Below, piece by piece: positions 25,488 through 33,303 of a DNA stretch of 64,000 nt. The notes under the pieces were generated by a model. It worked only from the letters and a program-made list of their open reading frames with translations. It was not told the DNA's origin and did not search any database. How positions within the stretch are numbered: position 1 is the stretch's first letter; every line of letters begins with the position of its first letter. The translations under genes and the position numbers were made by a program. Source of the DNA: Clostridium collagenovorans DSM 3089 (GTDB taxonomy: Bacteria; Bacillota; Clostridia; Clostridiales; Clostridiaceae). The stretch covers positions 496,001-560,000 of the forward strand of contig NZ_FQXP01000003.1 of NCBI RefSeq assembly GCF_900130005.1. Direction: 5' to 3'.

Positions 25488-26963
25488 ATGGAAATGATAG
25501 ATAGAGATTTATTATCAATACAAGAAACAAGAATGCTTATTTCCAAAGCTAAAAAAGCTCAAGAAATATACAAAAACTTCTCACAAGAACAAGTAGATGC
25601 TGTAGTTACTGCTATGGCAAAAGCTGTAGAAAAGGAAGCTGTTAGATTAGCAAAAATGGCTAACGAAGAAACAGGTTTCGGTAGATGGGAAGATAAGGTT
25701 ATTAAAAATAAATTTGCTAGCAACGTAGTATACGACCATATCATAAATACTAAAACAGTTGGCATAATAAAAGATGATAAAGAAAATAAGGTTATGGATG
25801 TTGCTGTTCCAGTAGGAGTTGTAGCTGGATTAATTCCATCAACAAACCCAACTTCAACAACAATTTATAAAACATTAATTTCTTTAAAAGCTGGTAATGG
25901 AATAGTGGTTTCACCACATCCAAATGCAAAAAACTGTATTATTGAAACAGCAAAAATATTAAATGAAGCAGCTATTAAAGCTGGTGCACCAGAAGGATTA
26001 ATAGGATGCATAACTATACCATCATTAGAAGGTACTAATGAATTAATGAAGAACAGAGATACTTCATTAATATTAGCAACTGGTGGAGAAGCTATGGTTC
26101 ATGCAGCATATAGTTCAGGTACACCTGCAATAGGGGTAGGTCCAGGAAATGGTCCTGCATTCATTGAAAAAACTGCTGATGTTAAATTAGCTGTTAAGAG
26201 AATTTTAGATAGTAAGACTTTTGACAATGGTGTAATCTGTGCTTCAGAGCAATCAATCGTTGTTGAAGAGAGCATGAAAGAAACTGTTATAGCAGAACTT
26301 AAAGCTCAAGGAGCTTACTTCTTAAATGCAGAGGAATCAGATAAATTAGGAAAATTCATTTTAAGACCTAATGGAACAATGAATCCTCAAATAGTAGGTA
26401 AAGACGTTAAGACATTAGCTAAATTAGCTAATTTAGAAAGCGTACCTTCAAGTGCTAGAGTATTAATCTCTGAGCAATGTACAGTAGGTAAAGATAATCC
26501 ATATTCAAGAGAAAAACTTACAACTATATTAGCTTTCTACACAGTTAAAAGTGTTGATGAAGCTTTAGAGTTATCTAGTAAGATATTAATGAATGAAGGA
26601 AAAGGTCATACTTTCTGTATTCATACAAATGATGAAGAAATAGTTAAGAAATTTGCATTAAAGATACCAGTATCAAGAATGCTTGTTAATACACCAGGTG
26701 CATTAGGTGGAATTGGTGGATCAACTGGTTTAGTTCCAGCCTTAACTTTAGGATGTGGAGCAATCGGTGGAAGTGCAACTTCTGCTAACGTAGGTCCTTT
26801 AGACTTAATTGATATTAAAAAGGTTACTTACGGTTTAAGAGAATTAGAAGATATTAAAGGAACAGCTGCTGCAGCAACAACAGCTTGCACAGAGATTCCA
26901 GAAGAATATTTAGAAATGATAATTAACAAAGTTGTAGAGAAGCTTGCTTCTTCATTAAAATAA
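25488..26963 (+). CDS. eutE: EutE, CoA-acylating acetaldehyde dehydrogenase
   Basis: A 491-residue aldehyde dehydrogenase that converts acetaldehyde, CoA and NAD+ to acetyl-CoA. The catalytic cysteine is Cys251 in VICASEQS, and SGTPAIGVGPGNGPAF is the cofactor-binding segment. The N-terminal about 20 residues (MEMIDRDLLSIQETRMLISK) look like an encapsulation helix. AGAGAGG precedes the ATG. The C-terminal AAAATTACTEIPEEYLEMIINKV region is typical of microcompartment-associated forms. Confidence 0.95.
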   Translation: MEMIDRDLLSIQETRMLISKAKKAQEIYKNFSQEQVDAVVTAMAKAVEKEAVRLAKMANEETGFGRWEDKVIKNKFASNVVYDHIINTKTVGIIKDDKENKVMDVAVPVGVVAGLIPSTNPTSTTIYKTLISLKAGNGIVVSPHPNAKNCIIETAKILNEAAIKAGAPEGLIGCITIPSLEGTNELMKNRDTSLILATGGEAMVHAAYSSGTPAIGVGPGNGPAFIEKTADVKLAVKRILDSKTFDNGVICASEQSIVVEESMKETVIAELKAQGAYFLNAEESDKLGKFILRPNGTMNPQIVGKDVKTLAKLANLESVPSSARVLISEQCTVGKDNPYSREKLTTILAFYTVKSVDEALELSSKILMNEGKGHTFCIHTNDEEIVKKFALKIPVSRMLVNTPGALGGIGGSTGLVPALTLGCGAIGGSATSANVGPLDLIDIKKVTYGLRELEDIKGTAAAATTACTEIPEEYLEMIINKVVEKLASSLK

Positions 26964-27035
26964 TTATCAAAAATATAGTAATTAAAAATAAAATTTAAAA
27001 ATAATAAATACATGAAATCTTAGGAGGATATTAAA

Positions 27036-27320
27036 ATGGCAAACATGAACGCATTAGGAATGATCGAAACTAAAGGATTAGTAGGAGCTATTGAAGCAGC
27101 AGACGCAATGGTTAAAGCAGCTAACGTAACTTTAATTGGTAAAGAGCAAGTTGGTGGCGGTTTAGTAACTGTTATGGTAAGAGGAGACGTTGGAGCTGTT
27201 AAAGCTGCTACAGATGCTGGTGCAGCTGCTGCAGAAAGAGTTGGAGAATTAGTTTCTGTACACGTAATTCCAAGACCACACGGTGAAGTAGAAGTTATTT
27301 TACCAAAAAGCGAACTTTAA
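27036..27320 (+). CDS. eutM: EutM, major BMC shell hexamer protein
   Basis: A 94-residue canonical BMC protein: NALGMIETKGLVGAIEAADA, then KAANVTL and VTVMVRGDVGAVKAATDAGA, ending in HVIPRPHGEVE. It is preceded by AGGAGG and by a 72-bp gap without a visible promoter or terminator. A perfect 13-bp hairpin follows it, which may partly stop transcription or stabilise upstream message and so favour high shell-protein expression. Confidence 0.96.
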   Translation: MANMNALGMIETKGLVGAIEAADAMVKAANVTLIGKEQVGGGLVTVMVRGDVGAVKAATDAGAAAAERVGELVSVHVIPRPHGEVEVILPKSEL

Positions 27321-27357
27321 TTTAAAATATTAAGGTAAGATATCAATAATTTAATTT

Positions 27358-27386
27358 ACTTGTAGCTATATATTATAGCTACAAGT
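27358..27386 (+). other. Perfect 13-bp hairpin after eutM
   Basis: ACTTGTAGCTATA and TATAGCTACAAGT pair perfectly around a 3-nt loop. Only an interrupted T run follows (GAATTATATTTAAGTTTTTT), so it is a weak terminator or an mRNA-stabilising element inside the operon. Confidence 0.7.
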
Positions 27387-27430
27387 GAATTATATTTAAG
27401 TTTTTTATATCTTGCAAAGGATGTGAGATA

Positions 27431-28186
27431 ATGAGTGTTTTAACAGAAAGTACACTTAGAAACATATTAAGAAATAAAAAGGTATCAGAATACGTAGTAG
27501 AAAAGGGAGCAATAGTAACTCCTTCAGCTAAACAGTACCTTAGTGATAAGAACATAAGACTTGTCATAAAGGGAGAAGAAGAGGAAGCTACAAAAGCTTC
27601 TAAGGAAGAAGCAAAATCAGAACAGAAATTTATGCCTAAGTATGAAGGTATAAATGGTGGTTTTTATGAAGAAAAACCAGAGTATATGACACAACTTTAT
27701 GGAAATAAATTAGTTTATAAAGACAATAAAAGAATAATCTTCAGAGGTAAATTAGACTCTCTTTTAGCCAAAATATTAGAAGCACAAGTAAGATTAAATC
27801 TCTTAAAAGAAAAAAATGCTTTGAAAGACTTAGAAGAGGTCTTAATTTATGTAAGAGATATTTCAGAATGTGAAATTTTAAATAAAGAATTTTCAAAAAA
27901 AATTCTTATAGGACTAAATGAAGATGAACTTAGAGCGTATTCACACAATCCTAAAAAACATTTAAACTGTGAGCATATATTCTATCCTAGTTATGAAATG
28001 GGAGAAGTAGTTATACTATTTAATGCTTTAAGAGCGCAAATAAGAGAAGTTGAAATATCTGCCCTTCAATGTTTTAAAAATGCAGAAGGGGATATAGCAA
28101 AAGCTGATATCTTAAGAGCGCTTAATAGATTAAGTAGTTGTCTTTATATAATGATGTGTAAGTATACAGTAGGTAAATATAAATAA
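27431..28186 (+). CDS. eutT: EutT, corrinoid adenosyltransferase
   Basis: A 251-residue EutT-type ATP:cob(I)alamin adenosyltransferase that supplies adenosylcobalamin to EutBC. YMTQLYGNKLVYKDNKRI and FRGKLDSLLAKILEAQV match the catalytic core. The metal-site region HNPKKHLNCEH keeps His and one Cys, but not the CCxxC cluster of enterobacterial EutT. Residues about 15-46 contain a small N-terminal module (KGAIVTPSAKQYLSDKNIRL) also found elsewhere in this operon. Start ATG 27431 lies after GGATGTGAG. Confidence 0.87.
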   Translation: MSVLTESTLRNILRNKKVSEYVVEKGAIVTPSAKQYLSDKNIRLVIKGEEEEATKASKEEAKSEQKFMPKYEGINGGFYEEKPEYMTQLYGNKLVYKDNKRIIFRGKLDSLLAKILEAQVRLNLLKEKNALKDLEEVLIYVRDISECEILNKEFSKKILIGLNEDELRAYSHNPKKHLNCEHIFYPSYEMGEVVILFNALRAQIREVEISALQCFKNAEGDIAKADILRALNRLSSCLYIMMCKYTVGKYK

Positions 28187-28198
28187 GAGGTGAAGAGC

Positions 28199-28840
28199 GT
28201 GAATTCAATGAACAACAAAATAGATTATATTGTTGGTGAAATTTTAGAGAGAATTAACCAATGTAAGGATGAGGATACTATACTAGTAGAAGCATCAGGA
28301 CGTCACGTTCACTTATCAAAAAAAGATGTTGAAACTCTTTTTGGAGAAGGTTATGAATTAACTAAAAAAAGAGATTTATCTCAACCAGGACAATATCTTT
28401 GTGAAGAAAAAGTAATGGTTATAGGACCAAGAGGTGTTCTACAAGCTGTATCTGTTTTAGGACCAGCAAGAGCAGAAACTCAAGTTGAACTTTCAAAAAG
28501 TGATGCAGTTTCTGTTGGTATAAATGCTCCAGTTAGAATGTCAGGAGATATTAAAAACAGTGGTTCTTGCATAATAGCAACTCAAAAAGCAGCTATAAAA
28601 CTAGAAGAAGGTGTTATTGCTGCTATGAGACATATTCATATTACACCAGAAGATGCGGAAAAATTTAATGTAGCTAATGGTGAAATAGTTGGAATAGAAC
28701 TTCAAGGTGAAAGAGGATTAATCTTTAATAAAGTAGCTGTAAGAGTAAGTCCTAAATTTAATACTGCAATACATTTAGATTATGATGAAGCAAATGCATG
28801 CGGATTCACTAATGGAATACGTGCAAAAATCATAAAGTAG
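28199..28840 (+). CDS. pduL: PduL-type phosphate acyltransferase (functional EutD substitute)
   Basis: A 213-residue two-lobed zinc enzyme converting acetyl-CoA and phosphate to acetyl phosphate and CoA. Family motifs are SGRHVHLSKKDVETLFG, YLCEEKVMVIGPRG, SVLGPARAETQVELS and, in the second lobe, AMRHIHITPEDAE. The GTG at 28199 is 6 bp after AGAGGTG; ATG 28208 is also possible. The N-terminus (NNKIDYIVGEILERINQC) resembles an encapsulation helix. No classical EutD phosphotransacetylase is present, so this enzyme recycles CoA within the compartment. Confidence 0.9.
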   Translation: MNSMNNKIDYIVGEILERINQCKDEDTILVEASGRHVHLSKKDVETLFGEGYELTKKRDLSQPGQYLCEEKVMVIGPRGVLQAVSVLGPARAETQVELSKSDAVSVGINAPVRMSGDIKNSGSCIIATQKAAIKLEEGVIAAMRHIHITPEDAEKFNVANGEIVGIELQGERGLIFNKVAVRVSPKFNTAIHLDYDEANACGFTNGIRAKIIK

Positions 28841-28856
28841 AAAAGGGGCTATATCA

Positions 28857-29681
28857 ATGAAAGATCTTAAAGAGATAGACAATGTGATAAAAGCTGTAGA
28901 AGATACTATAAAAAAACCAGCAAAAGTAAAGAAAGATGAAGAACTTTATGTTGGGGTAGACCTTGGAACGGCCTATATTGTTATTGTAGTACTTGATAAA
29001 GAGAAAAACCCTGTTGCATGTGAAATGCAATTTGCACAAGTAGTTAGAGATGGATTAGTGGTTGATTATTTAGGTGCAACGGATATAGTTAGAAGGCTTA
29101 AGATAAAGATTGAAGATAAATTAGGTGTAGAGCTTACAAAGGCTGCCATAGCTGTACCACCAGGAACTGATGAAAGAGACGTTAAAACTCATACCTACGT
29201 TGTAGAAGGCGCTGGTATGGAGGTTGTTGATGTTCAAGATGAACCAACAGCAGCTAATGCTGTATTAGGTGTTGAAAATGGTGTAGTTGTAGATGTTGGT
29301 GGTGGAACTACAGGTTTATCGATTTTTAAAGATGGAAAGGTAATATATACAGCTGACGAGGCTACAGGAGGTACTCAACTTTCTCTAGTAGTATCAGGCG
29401 CATATAAAATACCTTTTGAACTAGGGGAGGAAAGAAAGAAGGATCCGAATTATTATAATGACGTTTTTCCAATGGTTACTCCAGTAGTTCAGAAAATAGC
29501 TTCAATTATAAGCTCTCATATAAGAAGATTTGATATAGATAAAATCTATCTAGTTGGAGGTACTTGTTGCTTGAAGAATTTTGAAAAAATAATTCAAAAG
29601 GAAACAGGTATTGAAACTATAAAACCATCTAATCCTTTTTTAGTTACTCCTTTAGGAATTGCGATTAATTGTTGTAAATAG
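28857..29681 (+). CDS. eutJ: EutJ, Hsp70-like chaperone protein
   Basis: A 274-residue actin/Hsp70-fold protein matching EutJ, a presumed chaperone of microcompartment assembly whose precise role is unsettled. ATP-binding loops VGVDLGTAYIVIVV and VVDVGGGTTGLSIF and the VPPGTDERD and DEPTAANAVL segments are present. The first about 20 residues form a charged helix. AAAGGGG precedes the ATG, 17 bp after pduL. Confidence 0.92.
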   Translation: MKDLKEIDNVIKAVEDTIKKPAKVKKDEELYVGVDLGTAYIVIVVLDKEKNPVACEMQFAQVVRDGLVVDYLGATDIVRRLKIKIEDKLGVELTKAAIAVPPGTDERDVKTHTYVVEGAGMEVVDVQDEPTAANAVLGVENGVVVDVGGGTTGLSIFKDGKVIYTADEATGGTQLSLVVSGAYKIPFELGEERKKDPNYYNDVFPMVTPVVQKIASIISSHIRRFDIDKIYLVGGTCCLKNFEKIIQKETGIETIKPSNPFLVTPLGIAINCCK

Positions 29682-29728
29682 CAACATAATAGATTACAAT
29701 GTTTTTAATTGCTGAAAAGGAGGAGAAT

Positions 29729-30496
29729 ATGAATATAGATCTTTTAATTGAAAAAGTGACACAAGAAGTAATGAAAAGAATTAAGGAATCTATGATTTTA
29801 GAGAATCCTAAAAATAGCTTATTAGTTTTAGGAAAATCTAATGAAAATGAAAGTTTAATAGAAAGACTTAAATCTAATAACTTTGATGTTCATTTTATAG
29901 ATGATGTGAAACATGATATAAAGCAATACGAAGCTTTAATAGTGCCTTCACTTAATAATAAAGAAATAGTAGATCTTGCTTTAGGAATGCAAAATTCCAA
30001 TAAAGAATCTTTAATTATAGATGGATTATTTAAAGGAAAGAAAATATATGCCCTAGAGGAAGGTATTGATTATAGAAATTATGCTTCAACAGCTAATAAA
30101 GTTTTCTTCAATACTTTTAAAGGATATGAAGATAAGATAAAGAGTTTTGGTATAAATGTTTTTAATGAAGAAACTATAATAAATTCACTAAAAAATGCTG
30201 TTTCACCTAAAGAGGACGGAGAGAATTTAAGAATGTCTTACATAAAATCTTTAGAGTGTGATGAAACTAAAGTAAAAGAATTATCTAAAAATACTGAAGA
30301 AAATGAAGTACAAGAAGATAATGAAAAAACTTTTAGAGTTATAGATTTCGGAAATAAAAAACTAATATCAGAAGTTGATATTAAAAATGCTTACAAACAA
30401 GGAGCTAATGAAATAAGAGTTGCTAAAAACTCTATAGTTACTCCTTTAGCTAAGGATTTTGCGAGAATAAGTAAATTACAAATAAATAAAAAATAA
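29729..30496 (+). CDS. Uncharacterised ethanolamine-utilisation protein with C-terminal EutQ-N-like module
   Basis: A 255-residue protein of the type regularly found in Gram-positive eut operons. Residues 1-22 (MNIDLLIEKVTQEVMKRIKE) are a probable encapsulation helix. Residues about 35-160 have an alternating helix/strand fold with LLVLGKSNENESLI, reminiscent of a flavoprotein or Rossmann-like domain. Residues about 215-250 (DIKNAYKQGANEIRVAKNSI, then VTPLAKDFA) resemble the N-terminal module of enterobacterial EutQ. AGGAGG is 6 bp from the ATG; the longer frame to 29699 lacks a site. The biochemical role is unknown. Confidence 0.82.
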   Translation: MNIDLLIEKVTQEVMKRIKESMILENPKNSLLVLGKSNENESLIERLKSNNFDVHFIDDVKHDIKQYEALIVPSLNNKEIVDLALGMQNSNKESLIIDGLFKGKKIYALEEGIDYRNYASTANKVFFNTFKGYEDKIKSFGINVFNEETIINSLKNAVSPKEDGENLRMSYIKSLECDETKVKELSKNTEENEVQEDNEKTFRVIDFGNKKLISEVDIKNAYKQGANEIRVAKNSIVTPLAKDFARISKLQINKK

Positions 30497-30517
30497 AATC
30501 TTAGGGGTGGAATTACT

Positions 30518-30790
30518 ATGATAATAGGTGAAGTAATAGGTAACCTTTGGGCTACTAGAAAAGCTGAAGAACTAAATGGTTTAAAGTTCTTAGTTGTAAG
30601 AGCATTAAATCATAAAGGTGAAAAAACAGATAGAATAATAGTAGCAGCTGACAGTGTAGGTGCTGGTATGGGTGACCAAGTGTTAATAGTTAATGGAAGT
30701 TCCGCAAGAGTTCAGCTAGGGGATAAAAGAATTCCTGTAGATGCTACAATTGTAGGAATAGTAGATTCTTTAGATTTAGAACAAGAGTAA
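30518..30790 (+). CDS. eutN: EutN, pentameric shell vertex protein
   Basis: A 90-residue EutN/CcmL protein that caps the vertices of the polyhedral shell. The N-terminus IIGEVIGNLWATRKAEELNG and the VAADSVGAGMGDQVLIVNGSSAR core match the family. GGGGTGG precedes the ATG. The next gene, a tandem BMC protein, begins 40 bp later. Confidence 0.95.
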   Translation: MIIGEVIGNLWATRKAEELNGLKFLVVRALNHKGEKTDRIIVAADSVGAGMGDQVLIVNGSSARVQLGDKRIPVDATIVGIVDSLDLEQE

Positions 30791-30830
30791 TTATTACACT
30801 TAAAGATTTAATAAGTTTGGAGTTGATGAA

Positions 30831-31376
30831 ATGTTTAGAGCTTTAGCGATAGTGGAATTAAACAGCATAGCAAAGGGTATGGAAGTAGCTGACATAATGA
30901 TCAAGACTTCCTATGTTGAAGTTCTTACTATAAAACACATATGTCCAGGAAAGTTTATGATTATTTTAAATGGAGATGTTGAAGAACTCAATGAAGCGGT
31001 TAAAGTAATTATCGATTTAGGTGGCAAAAGCTTAATTGGGAGTTATGTTATACCTAATATCCATGAGGAAATAGTTAGAGCTTTAAATAAAAGAGTAATT
31101 TGTAATAGTTATGATGCTATTGGAATAATGGAAGTTAGTTCAGTTACTATGGGTATAGTGTCTTTAGATAAAGCTTTAAAATCTGGAACTGTTAAACTTG
31201 TTAAATTAGTATTGGGTAACGGAATAGGCGGAAAAAGTTATTATGTACTTACAGGTTCAGTAAGTAGTGTAGAAGAAGCTTTAAAATCTGCTGAAAACGT
31301 TATAGAAGGTAAAAAACTTATTAACAAAGTTATAATTCCATCTCCAAGTGAAGAGCTCCTAAAAAGTGTTTTTTAA
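30831..31376 (+). CDS. Tandem BMC (BMC-T) shell protein, PduT-like with Cys38
   Basis: Two BMC domains in tandem (about 3-90 and 95-180) make this a pseudohexameric trimer. The first domain has HICPGKFMIILNGDV with Cys38, the position at which PduT holds a [4Fe-4S] cluster in the central pore. By analogy the trimer may carry electrons or a cluster across the shell. PduT belongs to propanediol compartments, so its presence next to eutN is notable. The ribosome-binding site is GGAG upstream of ATG 30831. Confidence 0.88.
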   Translation: MFRALAIVELNSIAKGMEVADIMIKTSYVEVLTIKHICPGKFMIILNGDVEELNEAVKVIIDLGGKSLIGSYVIPNIHEEIVRALNKRVICNSYDAIGIMEVSSVTMGIVSLDKALKSGTVKLVKLVLGNGIGGKSYYVLTGSVSSVEEALKSAENVIEGKKLINKVIIPSPSEELLKSVF

Positions 31377-31428
31377 CACTTTAAAGATATATTAATAATG
31401 AAAATAAAGGAAAAGAGGGGAAAGACAA

Positions 31429-32514
31429 ATGAGTATTAATGAAATTATAATTTACGTTATGGTGTTCTTTGCAGTTGTCGGTGCCGTAGATAAAATTTTT
31501 GGTAATAAATTTGGCTATGGCGAGCAATTCGAAGAAGGTTTCATGGCTATGGGTGCCTTAACTCTAGCAATGGTTGGGGTTATTTCTTTAGCTCCAGTAT
31601 TAGCTAACTTATTAAAACCAGTGGTAGTTCCACTATATTCTGCTTTAGGTGCAGACCCAGCTATGTTTGGTACAACTTTATTAGCTTGTGACATGGGTGG
31701 ATATCAATTAGCTAAAGAATTAGCAGTTAACCCACAGGTAGGTCAATTTGCAGGTGCAATATTAGGTGCTATGATGGGACCTACAATTGTATTTACAATT
31801 CCAGTAGCATTAGGAATAATTAAAAAAGACGATCAACAATACTTAGCTAAAGGTGTTTTAGCAGGTATAATTACAATTCCACTAGGATGTTTTATAGGTG
31901 GTTTAGTAGCAGGACTTCCAGCTATGTTAGTTCTTAAAAACTTAACACCAATTATCTTAGTTGCAGTTTTAATTGCTTTAGGATTAAAACTTGCTCCAAA
32001 CGGAATGATAAAAGGATTCACTTACTTTGGTAAGTTTGTAACAGCTGTTATAACAGTTGGTTTAGTTGCAATAATCATTGAAACTTTAACAGGAATAGTT
32101 GTTATTCCAGGAATGGCTCCATTATCAGAAGGTATCAAAGTTGTTGGAGATATAGCTATAGTACTTGCAGGTGCATACCCATTAGTTCACTTCATTACAA
32201 AGGTATTCAAAACACCTTTAATGAAAGTTGGAAAATTACTTGGTATGAACGAAATTGCTGCAGGTGGTATGATTGCCAGCTTAGCCAATAGTATCCCAAT
32301 GTTTGGTATGATGAAAGACATGGACGAAAGAGGAAAAGTTATTAACGTTGCTTTTGCAGTAAGTGCAGCTTTCGTATTTGGAGATCACTTAGGATTTGTT
32401 GCTGGTGTTGACCCAACAATGATTTCATCAATGATCGTTGGTAAATTAGTTGGTGGTATCTCAGCAGTTGCAGTTGCATACTTCATGATGAGAAAGCCAA
32501 AAGATACAAAATAA
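31429..32514 (+). CDS. eutH: EutH, ethanolamine permease
   Basis: A 361-residue integral membrane protein with about 10-11 hydrophobic segments and high Gly/Ala content. It matches EutH: EIIIYVMVFFAVVGAVDKIF at the start, LACDMGGYQLAKELA, and FGDHLGFVAGVDPTMI near the C-terminus. It brings ethanolamine across the cytoplasmic membrane when external levels are low. GAGGGGA precedes the ATG. It is the penultimate gene of the operon. Confidence 0.95.
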   Translation: MSINEIIIYVMVFFAVVGAVDKIFGNKFGYGEQFEEGFMAMGALTLAMVGVISLAPVLANLLKPVVVPLYSALGADPAMFGTTLLACDMGGYQLAKELAVNPQVGQFAGAILGAMMGPTIVFTIPVALGIIKKDDQQYLAKGVLAGIITIPLGCFIGGLVAGLPAMLVLKNLTPIILVAVLIALGLKLAPNGMIKGFTYFGKFVTAVITVGLVAIIIETLTGIVVIPGMAPLSEGIKVVGDIAIVLAGAYPLVHFITKVFKTPLMKVGKLLGMNEIAAGGMIASLANSIPMFGMMKDMDERGKVINVAFAVSAAFVFGDHLGFVAGVDPTMISSMIVGKLVGGISAVAVAYFMMRKPKDTK

Positions 32515-32550
32515 TATATTTATTAAATTAAACCCAAGGGGGTAATATTA

Positions 32551-33018
32551 ATGGAAAACTTAAATGAAAAAATGATCGAAGAGATCGTTAGAAGAATTAT
32601 AACTGAAAAATTAGGTACAACTGAAACTAAAGAGGAAAGACCAATCGTTGAAAAACACGTAGACAAAAGCGGAATAGCTTCTATTAAAATAGAAACTGCT
32701 TTACCTCAAAAATTAGATACAGGAAATCCAAATGATAAAGTTAACTGTACTGACGTTCTTACATTAGAAGAAAGTCCAAGATTAGGTTGTGGACTTATGG
32801 AAATGGAAGAAACAAGTTTTGCATGGACTTTAAAATATGATGAAGTAGATTATATTATTGAAGGAACTTTGGAAATCGATATAGATGGAAGAAAAGTAGT
32901 TGCGAATAAAGGTGAAGTAATATTCATTCCTAAAAACTCTTCAATCCACTTTACAGTTCCTAACTATGCTAAGTTTATGTATGTAACATACCCAGCTAAC
33001 TGGGCTGAATTAGGATAA
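32551..33018 (+). CDS. eutQ: EutQ, cupin-fold acetate-kinase-like protein
   Basis: A 155-residue protein with a C-terminal cupin (about 60-155; ETSFAWTLKYDEVDYIIEGT, then GEVIFIPKNSSIHF). EutQ cupins are reported to have acetate kinase activity. The N-terminus MENLNEKMIEEIVRRIITEK is a probable encapsulation helix. The small N-terminal module of enterobacterial EutQ is absent here and appears in other proteins of the operon. AAGGGGG precedes the ATG; the operon terminator follows 42 bp after the stop. Confidence 0.93.
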   Translation: MENLNEKMIEEIVRRIITEKLGTTETKEERPIVEKHVDKSGIASIKIETALPQKLDTGNPNDKVNCTDVLTLEESPRLGCGLMEMEETSFAWTLKYDEVDYIIEGTLEIDIDGRKVVANKGEVIFIPKNSSIHFTVPNYAKFMYVTYPANWAELG

Positions 33019-33060
33019 TATAAATTATAATAATTCAAAAAGATTTAATATATAATAGTG

Positions 33061-33090
33061 AAAAGTCCCCAATATGGGGACTTTTTGTTA
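33061..33090 (+). terminator. Terminator of the eut operon
   Basis: AAAAGTCCCC (33061-33070) pairs with GGGGACTTTT (33076-33085), followed by TGTTATGTTG. A GC-rich stem with a short loop closes the operon. Confidence 0.85.
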
Positions 33091-33238
33091 TGTTGTTATA
33101 AGTTATTAATATAAAAGAAAAGTGGAAGTTTATAATAAATAATTAAAAATTATAAAATTTATTAAATTTATTAAATTTAAATTCCAAATAGTATTATGTC
33201 CAATATTATCGAAATAATGCTAGTTTAACAAATAATAC

Positions 33239-33272
33239 TATGCTATAATTTTATGAGGCATTTTATAGCATA
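33239..33272 (+). promoter_or_regulatory. Extended -10 promoter embedded in a perfect inverted repeat, before the MATE gene
   Basis: TATGCTATAA (33239-33248) and TTATAGCATA (33263-33272) are a perfect 10-bp inverted repeat with a 14-bp spacer. The left arm contains the extended -10 TGC-TATAAT (33241-33249). A repressor site or a leader hairpin would both explain it. Confidence 0.55.
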
Positions 33273-33303
33273 AAAAGTAACATAAGATCAAGGGGGAAAA
33301 AGT

